Shown here in pieces: positions 47,072-57,201 of a stretch of DNA of 64,000 nt. Both the position numbers and the translations under genes were made by a program. Each line of letters starts with the position of its first letter. Position 1 is the first letter of the stretch. The DNA comes from Pseudomonas sp. B21-056 (GTDB taxonomy: Bacteria > Pseudomonadota > Gammaproteobacteria > Pseudomonadales > Pseudomonadaceae): positions 5,146,001 through 5,210,000 of the forward strand of contig NZ_CP087203.1 of NCBI RefSeq assembly GCF_026016325.1, written 5' to 3'. The notes beneath the pieces are model-generated. The model did not search any database and was not told where the DNA came from. It worked only from the letters and a program-made list of their open reading frames with translations.

Positions 47072-48562
47072 ATGCAGATTATGCACAGGCTAAAACACGG
47101 CCTGCTTCAGGCCGCCGGTTGGCTGTTTTACTTGAGTTTATTGATGGGCATCGCCATGGCGTTGCCCACGTCCACGTTCGACTCCGAATCCAAGGATTTC
47201 ATTTTCCTGATCGGCGCCGTGGGCATCTGGCGTTACTCCATGGGAGCAACGCATTTCGTGCGTGGCATGATCTTCCTGTACATCGTCTACCCACACCTGC
47301 GTCGCAAGGTACGCAAGCTGGGCGCGGCGGCGGATCCCTCCCACGTCTACCTGATGGTCACCAGCTTCCGGATCGACGCGCTGACCACTGCCCAGGTCTA
47401 CGGCTCGGTGATTCGCGAAGCCATCGAGTGCGGGCTGCCCACCACCGTGGTCTGCTCCATCGTGGAAATGTCCGACGAACTGCTGGTCAAGAGCCTCTGG
47501 GCCCGCCTCAACCCGCCAGCGCGGGTCAAGCTGGACTTCGTGCGCATTCCGGGTACCGGCAAGCGTGACGGCCTGGCCTACGGTTTCCGCGCGATCTCTC
47601 GCCACCTGCCGGACGACCGCGCCGTGGTCGCCGTGATCGATGGCGACACCGTCCTCGCCGAAGGCGTCGTGCGCAAGACCGTCCCATGGTTCCAGCTGTT
47701 CGGCAATGTCGGCGGCCTGACCACCAACGAGTTCTGCGAAGTGCGCGGCGGCTACGTCATGGCCGAATGGCACAAGCTGCGTTTCGCCCAGCGTCACATC
47801 AACATGTGCTCCATGGCCCTGTCCAAGCGCGTGCTGACCATGACCGGCCGCATGTCGGTGTTTCGCGCCACCGTGGTGACCAACCCGGACTTCATCGCCG
47901 ACGTGGAAAGCGACTCGCTGCAACACTGGCGCCTGGGCCGCTTCAAGTTCCTGACCGGTGATGACAAGTCGAGCTGGTTCAGCCTGATGCGCCTGGGCTA
48001 CGACACCTTCTACGTACCCGATGCGGCGATCAACACCGTTGAGCACCCACCGGAAAAAAGCTTCATCAAGGCCAGTCGCAAGCTGATGTTCCGCTGGTAT
48101 GGCAACAACCTGCGGCAAAACTCCCGGGCACTGGGCCTGGGCATGAGACGTCTGGGCCTGTTTACCTCGGTGGTGCTGTTCGACCAGCGCGTGTCGATGT
48201 GGACCTCGCTGCTGGGCCTGACCGTGGCACTGATCGCCAGCTTCAAGTACGGCACCGCGTTCATCCTGGTGTACCTGCTGTGGATCGGCATCACCCGGTT
48301 GATCCTGACCCTGTTGCTGTCGTGTTCCGGGCACCGGATCGGCCCCGCTTACCCGGCGATTCTCTATTACAACCAGATCGTCGGCGCGATGGTGAAGATC
48401 TATGTGTTCTTCCGCCTCGATCAACAGTCCTGGACCCGCCAGCCCACTTCTCTTACCCGTGATCTCGCCAGCTTTCAACGTTGGTTCAACACCTGGTCGT
48501 CTCGGACCATGACCTTCTCTGCCGGCAGTATTTTCGTCGCCGTGCTGTTGACGATGGTCTGA
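47072..48562 (+). CDS. alg8: Alginate polymerase catalytic subunit (glycosyltransferase family 2)
   Basis: Inner-membrane glycosyltransferase that polymerises GDP-mannuronate, stimulated by c-di-GMP via Alg44. The 496-residue product has N-terminal membrane helices, a cytosolic GT2 domain with [14 protein letters not shown] (the metal-binding acidic region) and [19 protein letters not shown] (the QxxRW-like region), and further C-terminal helices. Start ATG 47072; an internal ATG at 47081 (MHRLKHG) is the alternative. It follows algD by 91 bases. Confidence 0.95.
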   Translation: MQIMHRLKHGLLQAAGWLFYLSLLMGIAMALPTSTFDSESKDFIFLIGAVGIWRYSMGATHFVRGMIFLYIVYPHLRRKVRKLGAAADPSHVYLMVTSFRIDALTTAQVYGSVIREAIECGLPTTVVCSIVEMSDELLVKSLWARLNPPARVKLDFVRIPGTGKRDGLAYGFRAISRHLPDDRAVVAVIDGDTVLAEGVVRKTVPWFQLFGNVGGLTTNEFCEVRGGYVMAEWHKLRFAQRHINMCSMALSKRVLTMTGRMSVFRATVVTNPDFIADVESDSLQHWRLGRFKFLTGDDKSSWFSLMRLGYDTFYVPDAAINTVEHPPEKSFIKASRKLMFRWYGNNLRQNSRALGLGMRRLGLFTSVVLFDQRVSMWTSLLGLTVALIASFKYGTAFILVYLLWIGITRLILTLLLSCSGHRIGPAYPAILYYNQIVGAMVKIYVFFRLDQQSWTRQPTSLTRDLASFQRWFNTWSSRTMTFSAGSIFVAVLLTMV

Positions 48563-48597
48563 CCGAACTCGCCTGAATTAACTAGGAAATCGCCCCT

Positions 48598-49767
48598 ATG
48601 AACACCGCCGTGAACGTCAACGTAGTGCATGAATCCGAAGCCCAGCGCCAACACGCCCGAGTGAAAATCCCGGCCAAGTTGCGCTTCTTCGGCCCCGACC
48701 GTACCCCCATGGAAGTCAAGGTCCTGGACCTGTCCGCGGGCGGTCTGAGCTTCAACGCCGGCCAGCTGCCGCTCAAGGTCGGCGAGGCCTACAAGGGGCG
48801 CCTGCAGTTCGTCATCGACAACCTTGGCCTGGCCATGGACGTGGAATTGCAGATCCGTTCCCACGAACGCCAGACCGGCCGCACCGGTTGCCAGTTCCAG
48901 AACCTGGAGCCTCGGGACATCTCGACACTGCGTCACATCATCACCTCGCACCTGGCCGGCGACATCGTCGGCGTCGGCGATGTGCTGGCGACCCTGCAAC
49001 GCGACAACTTCACCAAGGCGCGCAAGCAGAAGGACGAAGGCAATGGCATGAGCGCCCTGGGTCGCCTGCGGGCCGTGACCTTCAGCCTGGGCGTGTTCAT
49101 CGTCGGCCTGGCGGCATTCGGCTTCATCTTCAAGTCGGTGTACGGCATGTACTTCGTCAGCCACGCCCAGGCAGGCCTGGTGAACGTACCGGGCATGGCG
49201 ATCACCATGCCGCGCGACGGCACCGTGCAGAGCCTGGTCAAGGCTGACGGCGTGGCGGCCAAAGGCGCCCCGCTGGCGACCTTCAGCACCAGCATGCTCG
49301 ACGTGCTCAAGGGCCACCTGGACGACAACCAGCTGCAACCGGCCAAGGTCGAGGAGCTGTTCGGCAAGCAGATGACCGGCACCCTGACCTCCCCTTGCGA
49401 CTGCATCGTGGCCCAGCAACTGGTCGCCAACGGTCAGTACGCCAGCAAGGGCGACGTGATCTTCCAACTGGTTCCGCGCGGCACCGAAGCCAACGTGGAA
49501 GCACGCTTCTCCTATCGCCAGTTCGGCGAAGTACGTCCAGGCACCTCGGTCAGCTTCCAGGTCGCCGGCGAAGACACTACCCGCACCGGCAAGATCGTCA
49601 GCAGCACCAGCCTGAAAAGCGAAGACCTGTCATCGGATATCCGCGTGCTGATCAAGCCCGACGAGCCCCTGGACAGCGCCCTGGCCGGCCGTCCGGTGGA
49701 AGTCAACAGCGACCGTGGTCCGAACCTGAACTGGCTGGTCGAAAAAGCCATGGCTGTCGGAAAGTAA
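48598..49767 (+). CDS. alg44: Alginate synthase co-polymerase, c-di-GMP receptor
   Basis: 389-residue inner-membrane protein with an N-terminal PilZ domain (about 15-115: QRQHARVKIPAKLRF, then DLSAGGLSF, containing the RxxxR and D-x-S-x2-G c-di-GMP contacts), one membrane helix (about 165-180), and a periplasmic HlyD-like membrane-fusion domain (about 195-380). It is required for Alg8 activity and binds c-di-GMP. Follows alg8 by 35 bases and precedes algK by 9. Confidence 0.95.
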   Translation: MNTAVNVNVVHESEAQRQHARVKIPAKLRFFGPDRTPMEVKVLDLSAGGLSFNAGQLPLKVGEAYKGRLQFVIDNLGLAMDVELQIRSHERQTGRTGCQFQNLEPRDISTLRHIITSHLAGDIVGVGDVLATLQRDNFTKARKQKDEGNGMSALGRLRAVTFSLGVFIVGLAAFGFIFKSVYGMYFVSHAQAGLVNVPGMAITMPRDGTVQSLVKADGVAAKGAPLATFSTSMLDVLKGHLDDNQLQPAKVEELFGKQMTGTLTSPCDCIVAQQLVANGQYASKGDVIFQLVPRGTEANVEARFSYRQFGEVRPGTSVSFQVAGEDTTRTGKIVSSTSLKSEDLSSDIRVLIKPDEPLDSALAGRPVEVNSDRGPNLNWLVEKAMAVGK

Positions 49768-49776
49768 GCGGAGGAC

Positions 49777-51285
49777 ATGCCCGTGACGACTCCACAAAAC
49801 AACAACGCGCTGCATTCCCTGTGGGAGCGAGCCTGCTCGCGACGGGATCAGCGCGGTGTGTCTGATGCATCGAGCGGCCCGCATCGCGAGCAGGCTCGCT
49901 CCCACACTGGTGCATTCTGTGCGTTGGCATTGGCCGTAAGCCTGGCCGGTTGCGCCGGCCTGCCCGACCAGCGCCTGGCCAATGAAGCCCTCAAGCGTGG
50001 CGACACGACACTGGCGCAGCAGAACTATCAGCAACTGGCCGACCTGGGCTACAGCGAGGCCCAGGTGGGCCTGGCCGATATCCAGGTGGACAGCCACGAC
50101 CCCGAGCAGATGAAAAAGGCCGAGGCCACTTACCGCGCCGCCGCCGATATCTCGCCACGGGCCCAGGCGCGCCTGGGTCGCCTGCTGGTGGCCAAGCCGG
50201 GTTCCACCGAGGCTGAAAAGCACGAAGCCGAAGGCCTGCTGAAAAAAGCCTTCGCCAACGGTGAAGGCAACACCTTGATCCCGCTGGCGATGCTGTACCT
50301 GCAATATCCCCACAGTTTCCCGAACATCAACGCCCAGCAGCAGATCAGCCAATGGCGCAGCGCCGGTTACCCGGAAGCGGGCCTGGCGCAGATCCTGCTC
50401 TATCGCACCCAGGGCACCTACGACCAGCACCTGGACGAAGTCGAGAAGGTCTGCAAGGCCGCATTGGCCACCACCGATATCTGCTACGTCGAACTGGCCA
50501 CGGTCTATCAGAAACGCGGCCAGGCGGACCAGCAAGCTGCATTGCTCAAGCAGATGCAGGACGGTCACGCTCGCGGCGTGGTTTCCGCACAACGCGTGGA
50601 CAGTGTCGCCCGCGTCCTGGCCGATGCCAGCCTGGGCAAGACGGATGAGAAAACCGCCCAGTCGCTGCTCGAAGGCATCGCCCCGGGCTACCCCGCTGCC
50701 TGGGTCAGCCTGGCGCAACTGCTCTACGATTTCCCCGAACTGGGTGACGTCGACAAGATGATGCAGTACCTGGAAAACGGCCGCGCCGCCGATCAGCCTC
50801 GCGCCGAGCTGTTGCTGGGCAAGCTGTATTACGAAGGCAAATGGGTGCCGGCCGACGCCAAGGCCGCCGAGGCACATTTCCAGAAGGCCGTCGGCCGCGA
50901 GGTGGCCGCCGATTACTACCTCGGCCAGATCTATCGCCGTGGCTACCTGGGCCAGGTGTACTCGCAAAAGGCTCTGGATCACCTGCTCAAGGCCGCCCGC
51001 AACGGCCAGAACAGCGCCGACTACGCCATTGCCCAGTTGTTCTCCCAAGGCAAGGGCACCAAGCCCAACCCGGTCAACGCCTATGTGTTCAGCCAGTTGG
51101 CCAAGGTCCAGAACACCCCTCAGGCCACCGAGCTTGCCCAGACCCTCGAAGCACAATTACCGCCGGAACAGCTTGCCCAAGCGAAACGCCTGCTACAACA
51201 AGAGCAGGCCATTCGTGGCGTCATGAGCCCCGATACGCTGGAACTGCAAGCCCTAAAAGAAGATGACGGCGAGGAAAAACTATGA
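49777..51285 (+). CDS. algK: Alginate export scaffold AlgK (TPR-like lipoprotein)
   Basis: 502-residue outer-membrane lipoprotein with Sel1-like/TPR repeats that supports AlgE and the periplasmic complex. The lipobox SLAGC (about residue 55-59) is followed by [20 protein letters not shown], as in known AlgK. Upstream, residues about 15-43 come from an 87-base REP pair (49820-49906), inserted in frame before the hydrophobic core of the signal peptide ([13 protein letters not shown]). No ATG lies between the REP and the lipobox, so translation probably reads through the REP, giving an unusually long basic leader. Start ATG 49777 has GGAGG upstream. The stop overlaps algE by 4 bases. Confidence 0.92.
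   Translation: MPVTTPQNNNALHSLWERACSRRDQRGVSDASSGPHREQARSHTGAFCALALAVSLAGCAGLPDQRLANEALKRGDTTLAQQNYQQLADLGYSEAQVGLADIQVDSHDPEQMKKAEATYRAAADISPRAQARLGRLLVAKPGSTEAEKHEAEGLLKKAFANGEGNTLIPLAMLYLQYPHSFPNINAQQQISQWRSAGYPEAGLAQILLYRTQGTYDQHLDEVEKVCKAALATTDICYVELATVYQKRGQADQQAALLKQMQDGHARGVVSAQRVDSVARVLADASLGKTDEKTAQSLLEGIAPGYPAAWVSLAQLLYDFPELGDVDKMMQYLENGRAADQPRAELLLGKLYYEGKWVPADAKAAEAHFQKAVGREVAADYYLGQIYRRGYLGQVYSQKALDHLLKAARNGQNSADYAIAQLFSQGKGTKPNPVNAYVFSQLAKVQNTPQATELAQTLEAQLPPEQLAQAKRLLQQEQAIRGVMSPDTLELQALKEDDGEEKL
49820..49906. repeat. REP pair inside the algK coding sequence
   Basis: TGTGGGAGCGAGCCTGCTCG and its inverted partner ending GCTCGCTCCCACA, 87 bases in total (29 codons), so the reading frame is kept. 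It encodes Leu-Trp-Glu-Arg-Ala-Cys-Ser-Arg and similar REP-derived peptides in the leader. Confidence 0.9.
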
Positions 51286-52775
51286 AGCCTTTGAAGCTCA
51301 ATCCTTTTGTGCAGGCTGGAATTGGCCTGACGTGCGCCCTGCTTTGGTCGTGCCCGACCCTGGCGGCCCTGACCGAAAGCAAGAATTTCGGCCTGGAAGT
51401 GAAGATCACCGGCCAATCCGAAGACGACCGTGACCTGGGTACCCAGAGCGGTGGCGACGTCAACGGCGTGGGCCTGGACCTGCGCCCCTGGGTCTATGGC
51501 GAAAGCGGTAACTGGAGCGCCTACGCCATGGCCCAGGCCGTGACCTCCACCGATGTCATCGAGACCGACACCCTGCAACAGTCCGATGGTGCCACCCAGG
51601 AGACGGACAGCGGCGATCGCGAAGCCAAGAAAAACTACCTGGCCATGCGTGAGTTCTGGATTGGCTACAGCGGCCTGACGCCTTATCCGGGCGAGCAGTT
51701 GAAATTCGGTCGCCAGCGCCTGCGCAACGACGACGGCCAATGGCGCGACACCAACATCGAAGCCCTGAACTGGACTTTCGACACCACGTTGCTGCGCGCC
51801 AACCTTGGTGTCGCCGAACGATTCAGCGAATACCGCACCGACCTCAAGGAACTGTCGCCCAAGGACAAGGATCGCCTGCACGTCTACGGCGACGTGGGTT
51901 ACCAGTGGATGCCAGGCCAGTGGGCCGGTATCCGTGCCCACCACACCCATGACAACGGCAGCCTCGATTACCCGACCCCGGGCGAACCCACCGACACCCT
52001 GGACAAGACCCAGAACGGTGACTTGACCTGGCTCGGCCTGGAAGCCAACAGCGACGCCTACAACTGGCGCAACACCAACACCGTCAACTACTGGGCCAGC
52101 CTCACCGGCATGACCGGCGACCTCGACACCGTCAACCCGCTCAACGCCGACGGCACGCGTCCTGCGCAAGCCAAGCGCAGCGAAGACTTGAACGGCTGGG
52201 CCACCGACCTGGGTATCCGCCTGCGCCTCGATCCGCAATGGCAAGTCGGTGCGGCCTATGCCCGCGCCAGCGATGAATACCAACAGAACGGCCTGCAGAG
52301 CAACCGCTCGAACTTCACCGGTACCCGTTCGCGGGTCCACCGTTTCGGCGAAGCGTTCCGTGGCGAAATGGCCAACACCCAGAGCGCCAGCCTGTTCGGC
52401 TCCTGGCAGTTGCGCGACGAATACGACGCCAGCCTGGTGTACCACAAGTTCTGGCGCGTGGACGGTAACAAGCCGGTGGGCAGCAACGGCATCAACGCCG
52501 TGGAAAACAACACCGACGACGTGACCGGCGCCATCCTGTCCACCTCGACCCTGCCGCTGCGCGATGGCGACAAGGACCTCGGCCAGGAAGTCGACCTGGT
52601 GGTCACCAAGTACTTCAAACAAGGCCTTCTGCCGGCCGCACTGAGCCAGTCCATCGATGAACCGTCGGCGCTGGTGCGCTTGCGTGGCGGTGTGTTCAAG
52701 CCAGGCGATGCCTACGGCAAAGAGGTCGATTCGTACATGCATCGCGCCTTTGTCGACGTGATCTGGCGCTTCTGA
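51282..52775 (+). CDS. algE: Alginate outer-membrane exporter AlgE
   Basis: 497-residue 18-stranded beta-barrel that exports alginate across the outer membrane. A signal peptide (about 1-30, ending PTLAAL) is followed by alternating aromatic/charged strands with conserved positive pore residues and the family end [13 protein letters not shown], ending in a terminal Phe as typical for outer-membrane proteins. It overlaps algK (ATGA) and the TGA overlaps an ATG of the algG frame. Confidence 0.96.
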   Translation: MKPLKLNPFVQAGIGLTCALLWSCPTLAALTESKNFGLEVKITGQSEDDRDLGTQSGGDVNGVGLDLRPWVYGESGNWSAYAMAQAVTSTDVIETDTLQQSDGATQETDSGDREAKKNYLAMREFWIGYSGLTPYPGEQLKFGRQRLRNDDGQWRDTNIEALNWTFDTTLLRANLGVAERFSEYRTDLKELSPKDKDRLHVYGDVGYQWMPGQWAGIRAHHTHDNGSLDYPTPGEPTDTLDKTQNGDLTWLGLEANSDAYNWRNTNTVNYWASLTGMTGDLDTVNPLNADGTRPAQAKRSEDLNGWATDLGIRLRLDPQWQVGAAYARASDEYQQNGLQSNRSNFTGTRSRVHRFGEAFRGEMANTQSASLFGSWQLRDEYDASLVYHKFWRVDGNKPVGSNGINAVENNTDDVTGAILSTSTLPLRDGDKDLGQEVDLVVTKYFKQGLLPAALSQSIDEPSALVRLRGGVFKPGDAYGKEVDSYMHRAFVDVIWRF

Positions 52776-52801
52776 TGCGAATGACCATGGGAGTGCCCGA
52801 A

Positions 52802-54391
52802 ATGAACCGCTACCTCAGGAACAGCCAGGCGATGAAAGGTTCGATCAGCCTGTTGGTCGCAGCGATGCTGCTGGCCGGCTCGCCGGCGTTCGCCAACGTT
52901 GAACCGGCGGTCAAGCCGGGCAACGTGGTCAAGGAACTGCAACGAGCCAAGACCTACACCGTCAGCAGTGCGCCGACCGAGCCGCTGGAACTGGCCAAGC
53001 CGACCCTGCCCGACCTCAAGGGCTACACCGCCGAAGCGGTGGCAGCCAAGATCGTGCGGACCAAGCCCGGCAAGATCAGCGTGCGCCGGATGATGCAGGA
53101 AAACGCCTTGAAGGACTTCATCGGCGGTGACAACAAGATGGCCGAGTGGGTGGTGCGCCAGCACGGCATCCCGCAGGCCATCTTCATCGACGACGGCTAC
53201 ATGAACTTCAAGGACCTGGCCAAGAAATTGCCCAAGTACATCATCGAAACCTCGCCGGGTGTCTACCTGGCGAAGATTCCGATCGTGGTCGGCCAGAAAG
53301 GCATCCTGGAAATCGACAAACAGACCCAGGAACTGCGCCTGTCCCAGGAAGGCGGTGCGTTCCTGGTCAACGATGGCCGGATGTTCATCCGCGATACCAA
53401 GGTCACCGGCTGGCGTGAAAAGGACAACGGCCCCGCCACGTTCCGCTCGCCCAAGGAGTTCCGTCCGTTCCTGCTCTCGTGGGGTGGCACCGAGACCTAC
53501 ATCGTCAACACCAGGATGACCAGCTTCGGCTACTCCAACAGTAAGTCGTACGGGGTGAGTATTTCCCAGTACACGCCGAACATGGCCAAGGTCCTCAAGC
53601 GTCCGGAACCGACCGGTTGGATCATCGGTTCCGAATTCTCGGACATGTGGTACGGCTTCTACTGCTACGAGACCCGCGACTTCGTGGTCAAGGGCAACAC
53701 CTACAAAGACAACATCGTCTACGGCATCGACCCCCACGACCGGTCCCATCGGCTGATCATTGCCGACAACACCGTCTTCGGGACGAAGAAGAAGCACGGG
53801 ATCATCATCTCCCGTGAGGTCAACGACAGCTTCATCTTCAACAACCGCAGCTACGACAACAAGCTCTCGGGCCTGGTGATCGACCGTAACAGCGTGAACA
53901 ACCTGATTGCCTACAACGAGATCTACAAGAACCACACCGACGGCATCACCCTCTACGAGAGTGCCGACAACCTGTTGTGGGGCAACAAAGTGATCAGCAA
54001 CCAGCGCCACGGCATCCGGATTCGTAACAGCGTGAACATCCGCCTCTACGAAAACGTGTCCATGGCCAACGGCCTGACGGGTCTGTACGGCCACATCAAG
54101 GACCTGTCCAACACCGACCGGGACATCAAGCTCGACCCGTTCGATGCCGAGGTCTCGCTGATCGTGGTCGGCGGTGAACTGGCCGGCAACGGCAGCGGCC
54201 CGCTGTCCATCGACTCGCCGTTGAGCGTCGAGCTGTACCGCGTGTCCATGCTCGCGCCGACCAAATCCAGCGGCATCAGCTTCACCGGGATCCTGGGCGA
54301 ACGCCAGGACGAAATTCTCGACCTGCTGGTGCGCCAGCAGAAAGCCGTACTGATCGACCCTGTCGAACGCCAGACCGAATTGCGGGACTGA
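52802..54391 (+). CDS. algG: Mannuronan C5-epimerase
   Basis: Periplasmic epimerase that converts D-mannuronate to L-guluronate in the polymer. The 529-residue product has a signal peptide (ending SPAFANVEP), an N-terminal domain and a parallel beta-helix (CASH/NosD-type repeats, e.g. NNLIAYNEIYKNHTDGITLY and KVISNQRHGIRIRNSVN). The catalytic Asp/His region is DPHDRSHRLII. ATG 52802 is chosen because GGGAG lies 9 bases before it; ATG 52775, overlapping the algE stop, adds 9 residues. Confidence 0.94.
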   Translation: MNRYLRNSQAMKGSISLLVAAMLLAGSPAFANVEPAVKPGNVVKELQRAKTYTVSSAPTEPLELAKPTLPDLKGYTAEAVAAKIVRTKPGKISVRRMMQENALKDFIGGDNKMAEWVVRQHGIPQAIFIDDGYMNFKDLAKKLPKYIIETSPGVYLAKIPIVVGQKGILEIDKQTQELRLSQEGGAFLVNDGRMFIRDTKVTGWREKDNGPATFRSPKEFRPFLLSWGGTETYIVNTRMTSFGYSNSKSYGVSISQYTPNMAKVLKRPEPTGWIIGSEFSDMWYGFYCYETRDFVVKGNTYKDNIVYGIDPHDRSHRLIIADNTVFGTKKKHGIIISREVNDSFIFNNRSYDNKLSGLVIDRNSVNNLIAYNEIYKNHTDGITLYESADNLLWGNKVISNQRHGIRIRNSVNIRLYENVSMANGLTGLYGHIKDLSNTDRDIKLDPFDAEVSLIVVGGELAGNGSGPLSIDSPLSVELYRVSMLAPTKSSGISFTGILGERQDEILDLLVRQQKAVLIDPVERQTELRD

Positions 54392-54402
54392 GGATGACCT
54401 TT

Positions 54403-55851
54403 ATGAACCCACAGATGATCAAACTCCTGGGCCTGTCTGCCCTGGCTGCCGGCATTCTCGCCGCTGCAAGCGGCGCGCGCGCCGACGAAATCAAGGCGCC
54501 TGCCTTCACCGCAGAGCCGTGCTGCAACCTGTGCCCCGCCGCTCACGATGCGAAGAACTACACCACGCGCTATCAGCAGAACTTCACCACGCTGGTACAG
54601 GCCCAGGGCGACTGGCTGTTCCGTACCCAGGAAGACCTGCGCACCGAATTCAACACCACGCCGGCCGGCTACAAGCGCATGCAACAGTTGCACGATGCGT
54701 TCAAGAAGAAAGGCGTCGAACTGGTCATCGTCTACCAGCCGACCCGGGGCCTGGTGAACCGCAACAAGCTCAACCCGCAGGAAAAGGCCGGCTTCGACTA
54801 CGAAAAAGCCCTGGCCAACTACAAGACCATGCTCGGCCGTTTCGCGCAGATGGGCTACGTGGTGCCGGACCTGTCGCCGCTGACCAACGAAAGCCTGCCC
54901 GACACCCTGCCGGCCCACGACTTCTACTTCCGTGGCGACCAGCACTGGACCCCATACGGAGCCCAGCGCACGGCGAAGATCGTCGCCGAGAAGGTCAAGC
55001 AGATCCCGGCCTTCGCCGACATTCCCAAGCGTGAATTCGAAACCAAGAAATCCGGCCGCATGGGTAAGACCGGCACCCTGCACAACATGGCCGGGCAACT
55101 GTGCGGCACCAGCTACGCGATCCAGTACATGGACCAGTTCACCACCGAGCCCAAGGGCGAGGCCGGTGACGGCGATCTGTTCGGCGATTCCGGCAACCCG
55201 CAGATCACCCTCGTGGGTACCAGTCACAGCGGCAAGAACTACAACTTCGCCGGGTTCCTGGAAGAAGCCATCGGTGCCGACATCCTCAACGTCGCCTTCC
55301 CCGGCGGCGGTTTCGAAGGCGCGATGATCCAGTACCTGGGCAGCGAAGAATTCCAGAAGAGCCCGCCGAAAATCCTGATCTGGGAATTCTCGCCGCTGTA
55401 TCGCCTGGACCAGGAAACCATCTATCGCCAGATGATGGCGCTGCTGGACGACAACGGCTGTGAAGGCAAGCCGGCAGTGATGAGCAGCAAGACCGCCCTC
55501 AAGCCGGGCAAGAACGAATTGATGGTCAATAGCAAGAACATGGATCTGCGTAACAGCAGTCACCAGGTCGATATCCGTTTCGCCGATACCTCGGTGAAAA
55601 CGTTGCAAGCCACCCTCTGGTACATGAATGGGCGCCACGAGGACATCAAGATCGAAAAACCGAATACCTCGGACACCGACGGACGTTTCGCCTTCCAGTT
55701 GCGCACCGATGAGGACTGGGCTTCGCAGAACCTGCTGGCCGTTGAAGTCCAGGGCCCCGAAGCCGGTGCAGCACCACAGCAAGTCGAAGCGAAAGTCTGT
55801 AAACGCAATGTCTCTCCGCAAGCCGAACAAACGGCTCAAATCGGACAATGA
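54403..55851 (+). CDS. algX: Alginate O-acetyltransferase AlgX
   Basis: 482-residue periplasmic protein that transfers acetyl groups to alginate. A signal peptide (ending SGARA) precedes an SGNH-like catalytic domain (Ser in [14 protein letters not shown], Asp-His in [11 protein letters not shown]) and a C-terminal carbohydrate-binding module. ATG 54403 has GAGG upstream; ATG 54394, three codons earlier, is possible. It follows algG directly and overlaps the upstream algL frame. Confidence 0.94.
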   Translation: MNPQMIKLLGLSALAAGILAAASGARADEIKAPAFTAEPCCNLCPAAHDAKNYTTRYQQNFTTLVQAQGDWLFRTQEDLRTEFNTTPAGYKRMQQLHDAFKKKGVELVIVYQPTRGLVNRNKLNPQEKAGFDYEKALANYKTMLGRFAQMGYVVPDLSPLTNESLPDTLPAHDFYFRGDQHWTPYGAQRTAKIVAEKVKQIPAFADIPKREFETKKSGRMGKTGTLHNMAGQLCGTSYAIQYMDQFTTEPKGEAGDGDLFGDSGNPQITLVGTSHSGKNYNFAGFLEEAIGADILNVAFPGGGFEGAMIQYLGSEEFQKSPPKILIWEFSPLYRLDQETIYRQMMALLDDNGCEGKPAVMSSKTALKPGKNELMVNSKNMDLRNSSHQVDIRFADTSVKTLQATLWYMNGRHEDIKIEKPNTSDTDGRFAFQLRTDEDWASQNLLAVEVQGPEAGAAPQQVEAKVCKRNVSPQAEQTAQIGQ

Positions 55852-55862
55852 GGTCTCGCTTT

Positions 55863-56996
55863 ATGACCAGGAACATGCGCAACCGAACGTTGAAAACGCT
55901 GCTGGCGCCGTCCCTGCTGACCCTGGCGATGTTCGCCGGGGCCACCCAGGCCGCGGCCCCGCTGCGCCCGCCACAGGGTTACTTCGCACCGATCGAAAAG
56001 GCCAAGGCCGGCGACTCCGGCCAGGGCTGCGACGCCGTACCGGCGCCTTACACCGGCTCCCTGCAGTTCCGCAGCAAGTACGAGGGCTCGGACAAGGCCC
56101 GGGCGACGTTGAACGTGCAATCGGAAAAAGCCTTTCGCGACAGCACCGCCGACATCACCAAGATCGAGCGCGGCGTCAGCAAGCAAGTGATGCAGTTCAT
56201 GCGTGACGGCCGTCCCGAACAACTGGATTGCACCCTGAACTGGCTGACCACCTGGGCCAAGGCCGATGCGCTGATGTCCAAGGACTTCAACCACACCGGC
56301 AAGTCCATGCGCAAATGGGCGCTGGGCAGCATGGCTTCGGCCTATGTGCGCCTGAAGTTCTCCGACTCCCATCCGTTGGCGAACCATCAGGAACAGGCGC
56401 AACTGATCGAAAGCTGGTTCAGCAAGATGGCCGATCAGGTGGTCAGCGACTGGGACAACCTGCCGCTGGACAAGACCAACAACCACTCCTATTGGGCCGC
56501 CTGGTCGGTGATGGCCACCTCGGTCGCGACCAACCGCCGCGACCTGTTCGACTGGGCCGTCAAGGAATACAAGGTCGGCGTCAACCAGATCGATGCCGAC
56601 GGTTTCCTGCCCAACGAACTCAAGCGCAAGCAACGGGCCCTGTCCTACCACAACTATGCCCTGCCGCCGCTGGCGATGATCGCCAGTTTCGCCCAGGTCA
56701 ACGGGGTGGATCTGCGTCAGGAAAACAACGGCGCCCTCAAGCGCCTGGGTGACCGGGTATTGGCCGGGGTGAAAGACCCGGAAATCTTCGAAGAGAAGAA
56801 CGGCGAAGAGCAGGACATGAAGGACCTGAAGGTCGATTCGAAGTTCGCCTGGCTCGAACCGTTCTGCAGCCTCTACACCTGCTCCGGCGATGTGCTGGAG
56901 CGCAAACATGAAATGCAACCGTTCAAGACCTTCCGCCTCGGCGGGGACTTGACCCGGGTCTACGACCCGGCCAACGAGAAAGGTAAAGGAAGCTGA
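55863..56996 (+). CDS. algL: Alginate lyase AlgL
   Basis: Periplasmic PL5 lyase that clears misplaced alginate from the periplasm. The 377-residue product has a signal peptide (ending TQAAAP) and the (alpha/alpha) toroid sequences [33 protein letters not shown] and [19 protein letters not shown], which holds the catalytic His/Arg/Tyr set. ATG 55863 has GAGG 9 bases upstream, like algX; another ATG (55848) overlaps the algX stop. A repeat follows it. Confidence 0.94.
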   Translation: MTRNMRNRTLKTLLAPSLLTLAMFAGATQAAAPLRPPQGYFAPIEKAKAGDSGQGCDAVPAPYTGSLQFRSKYEGSDKARATLNVQSEKAFRDSTADITKIERGVSKQVMQFMRDGRPEQLDCTLNWLTTWAKADALMSKDFNHTGKSMRKWALGSMASAYVRLKFSDSHPLANHQEQAQLIESWFSKMADQVVSDWDNLPLDKTNNHSYWAAWSVMATSVATNRRDLFDWAVKEYKVGVNQIDADGFLPNELKRKQRALSYHNYALPPLAMIASFAQVNGVDLRQENNGALKRLGDRVLAGVKDPEIFEEKNGEEQDMKDLKVDSKFAWLEPFCSLYTCSGDVLERKHEMQPFKTFRLGGDLTRVYDPANEKGKGS

Positions 56997-57004
56997 TTCA
57001 CCGC

Positions 57005-57115
57005 TGATCGTTCCCACGCTCTGCGTGGGAATGCAGCCGGGGACGCTCTGCGTCCCAAGAAGCCGAACGCGGAGCGTCCGTGGAGGCATTCCCACGCAGA
57101 GCGTGGGAACGATCA
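57005..57115. repeat. Inverted repeat, GTTCCCACGCTCTGCGTGGG family
   Basis: TGATCGTTCCCACGCTCTGC and its reverse complement, about 30 bases each, flank a second inverted set (GACGCTCTGCGTC). It sits between algL and algI, 9 bases after the algL stop. Different from the REP family. Confidence 0.85.
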
Positions 57116-57144
57116 TCAAGGTAATGAAACCTCCCGGTTTTCAT

Positions 57145-57161
57145 GGGGGGGTTTGGGGGGG
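57145..57161 (+). other. Double G-run upstream of algI
   Basis: Seven G, TTT, seven G, about 40 bases before algI. CCTCCC just upstream could pair with one run. These are homopolymers in untranslated RNA and prone to length change. Confidence 0.7.
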
Positions 57162-57201
57162 CTCTGGCCCTTGACTGTTGATTCAACATGGAGAGATCGG
57201 G

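Noticed and set aside
54046..55848. Minus-strand frame of 600 codons over algG/algX
   Set aside because: Antisense shadow crossing two well-supported alginate genes.
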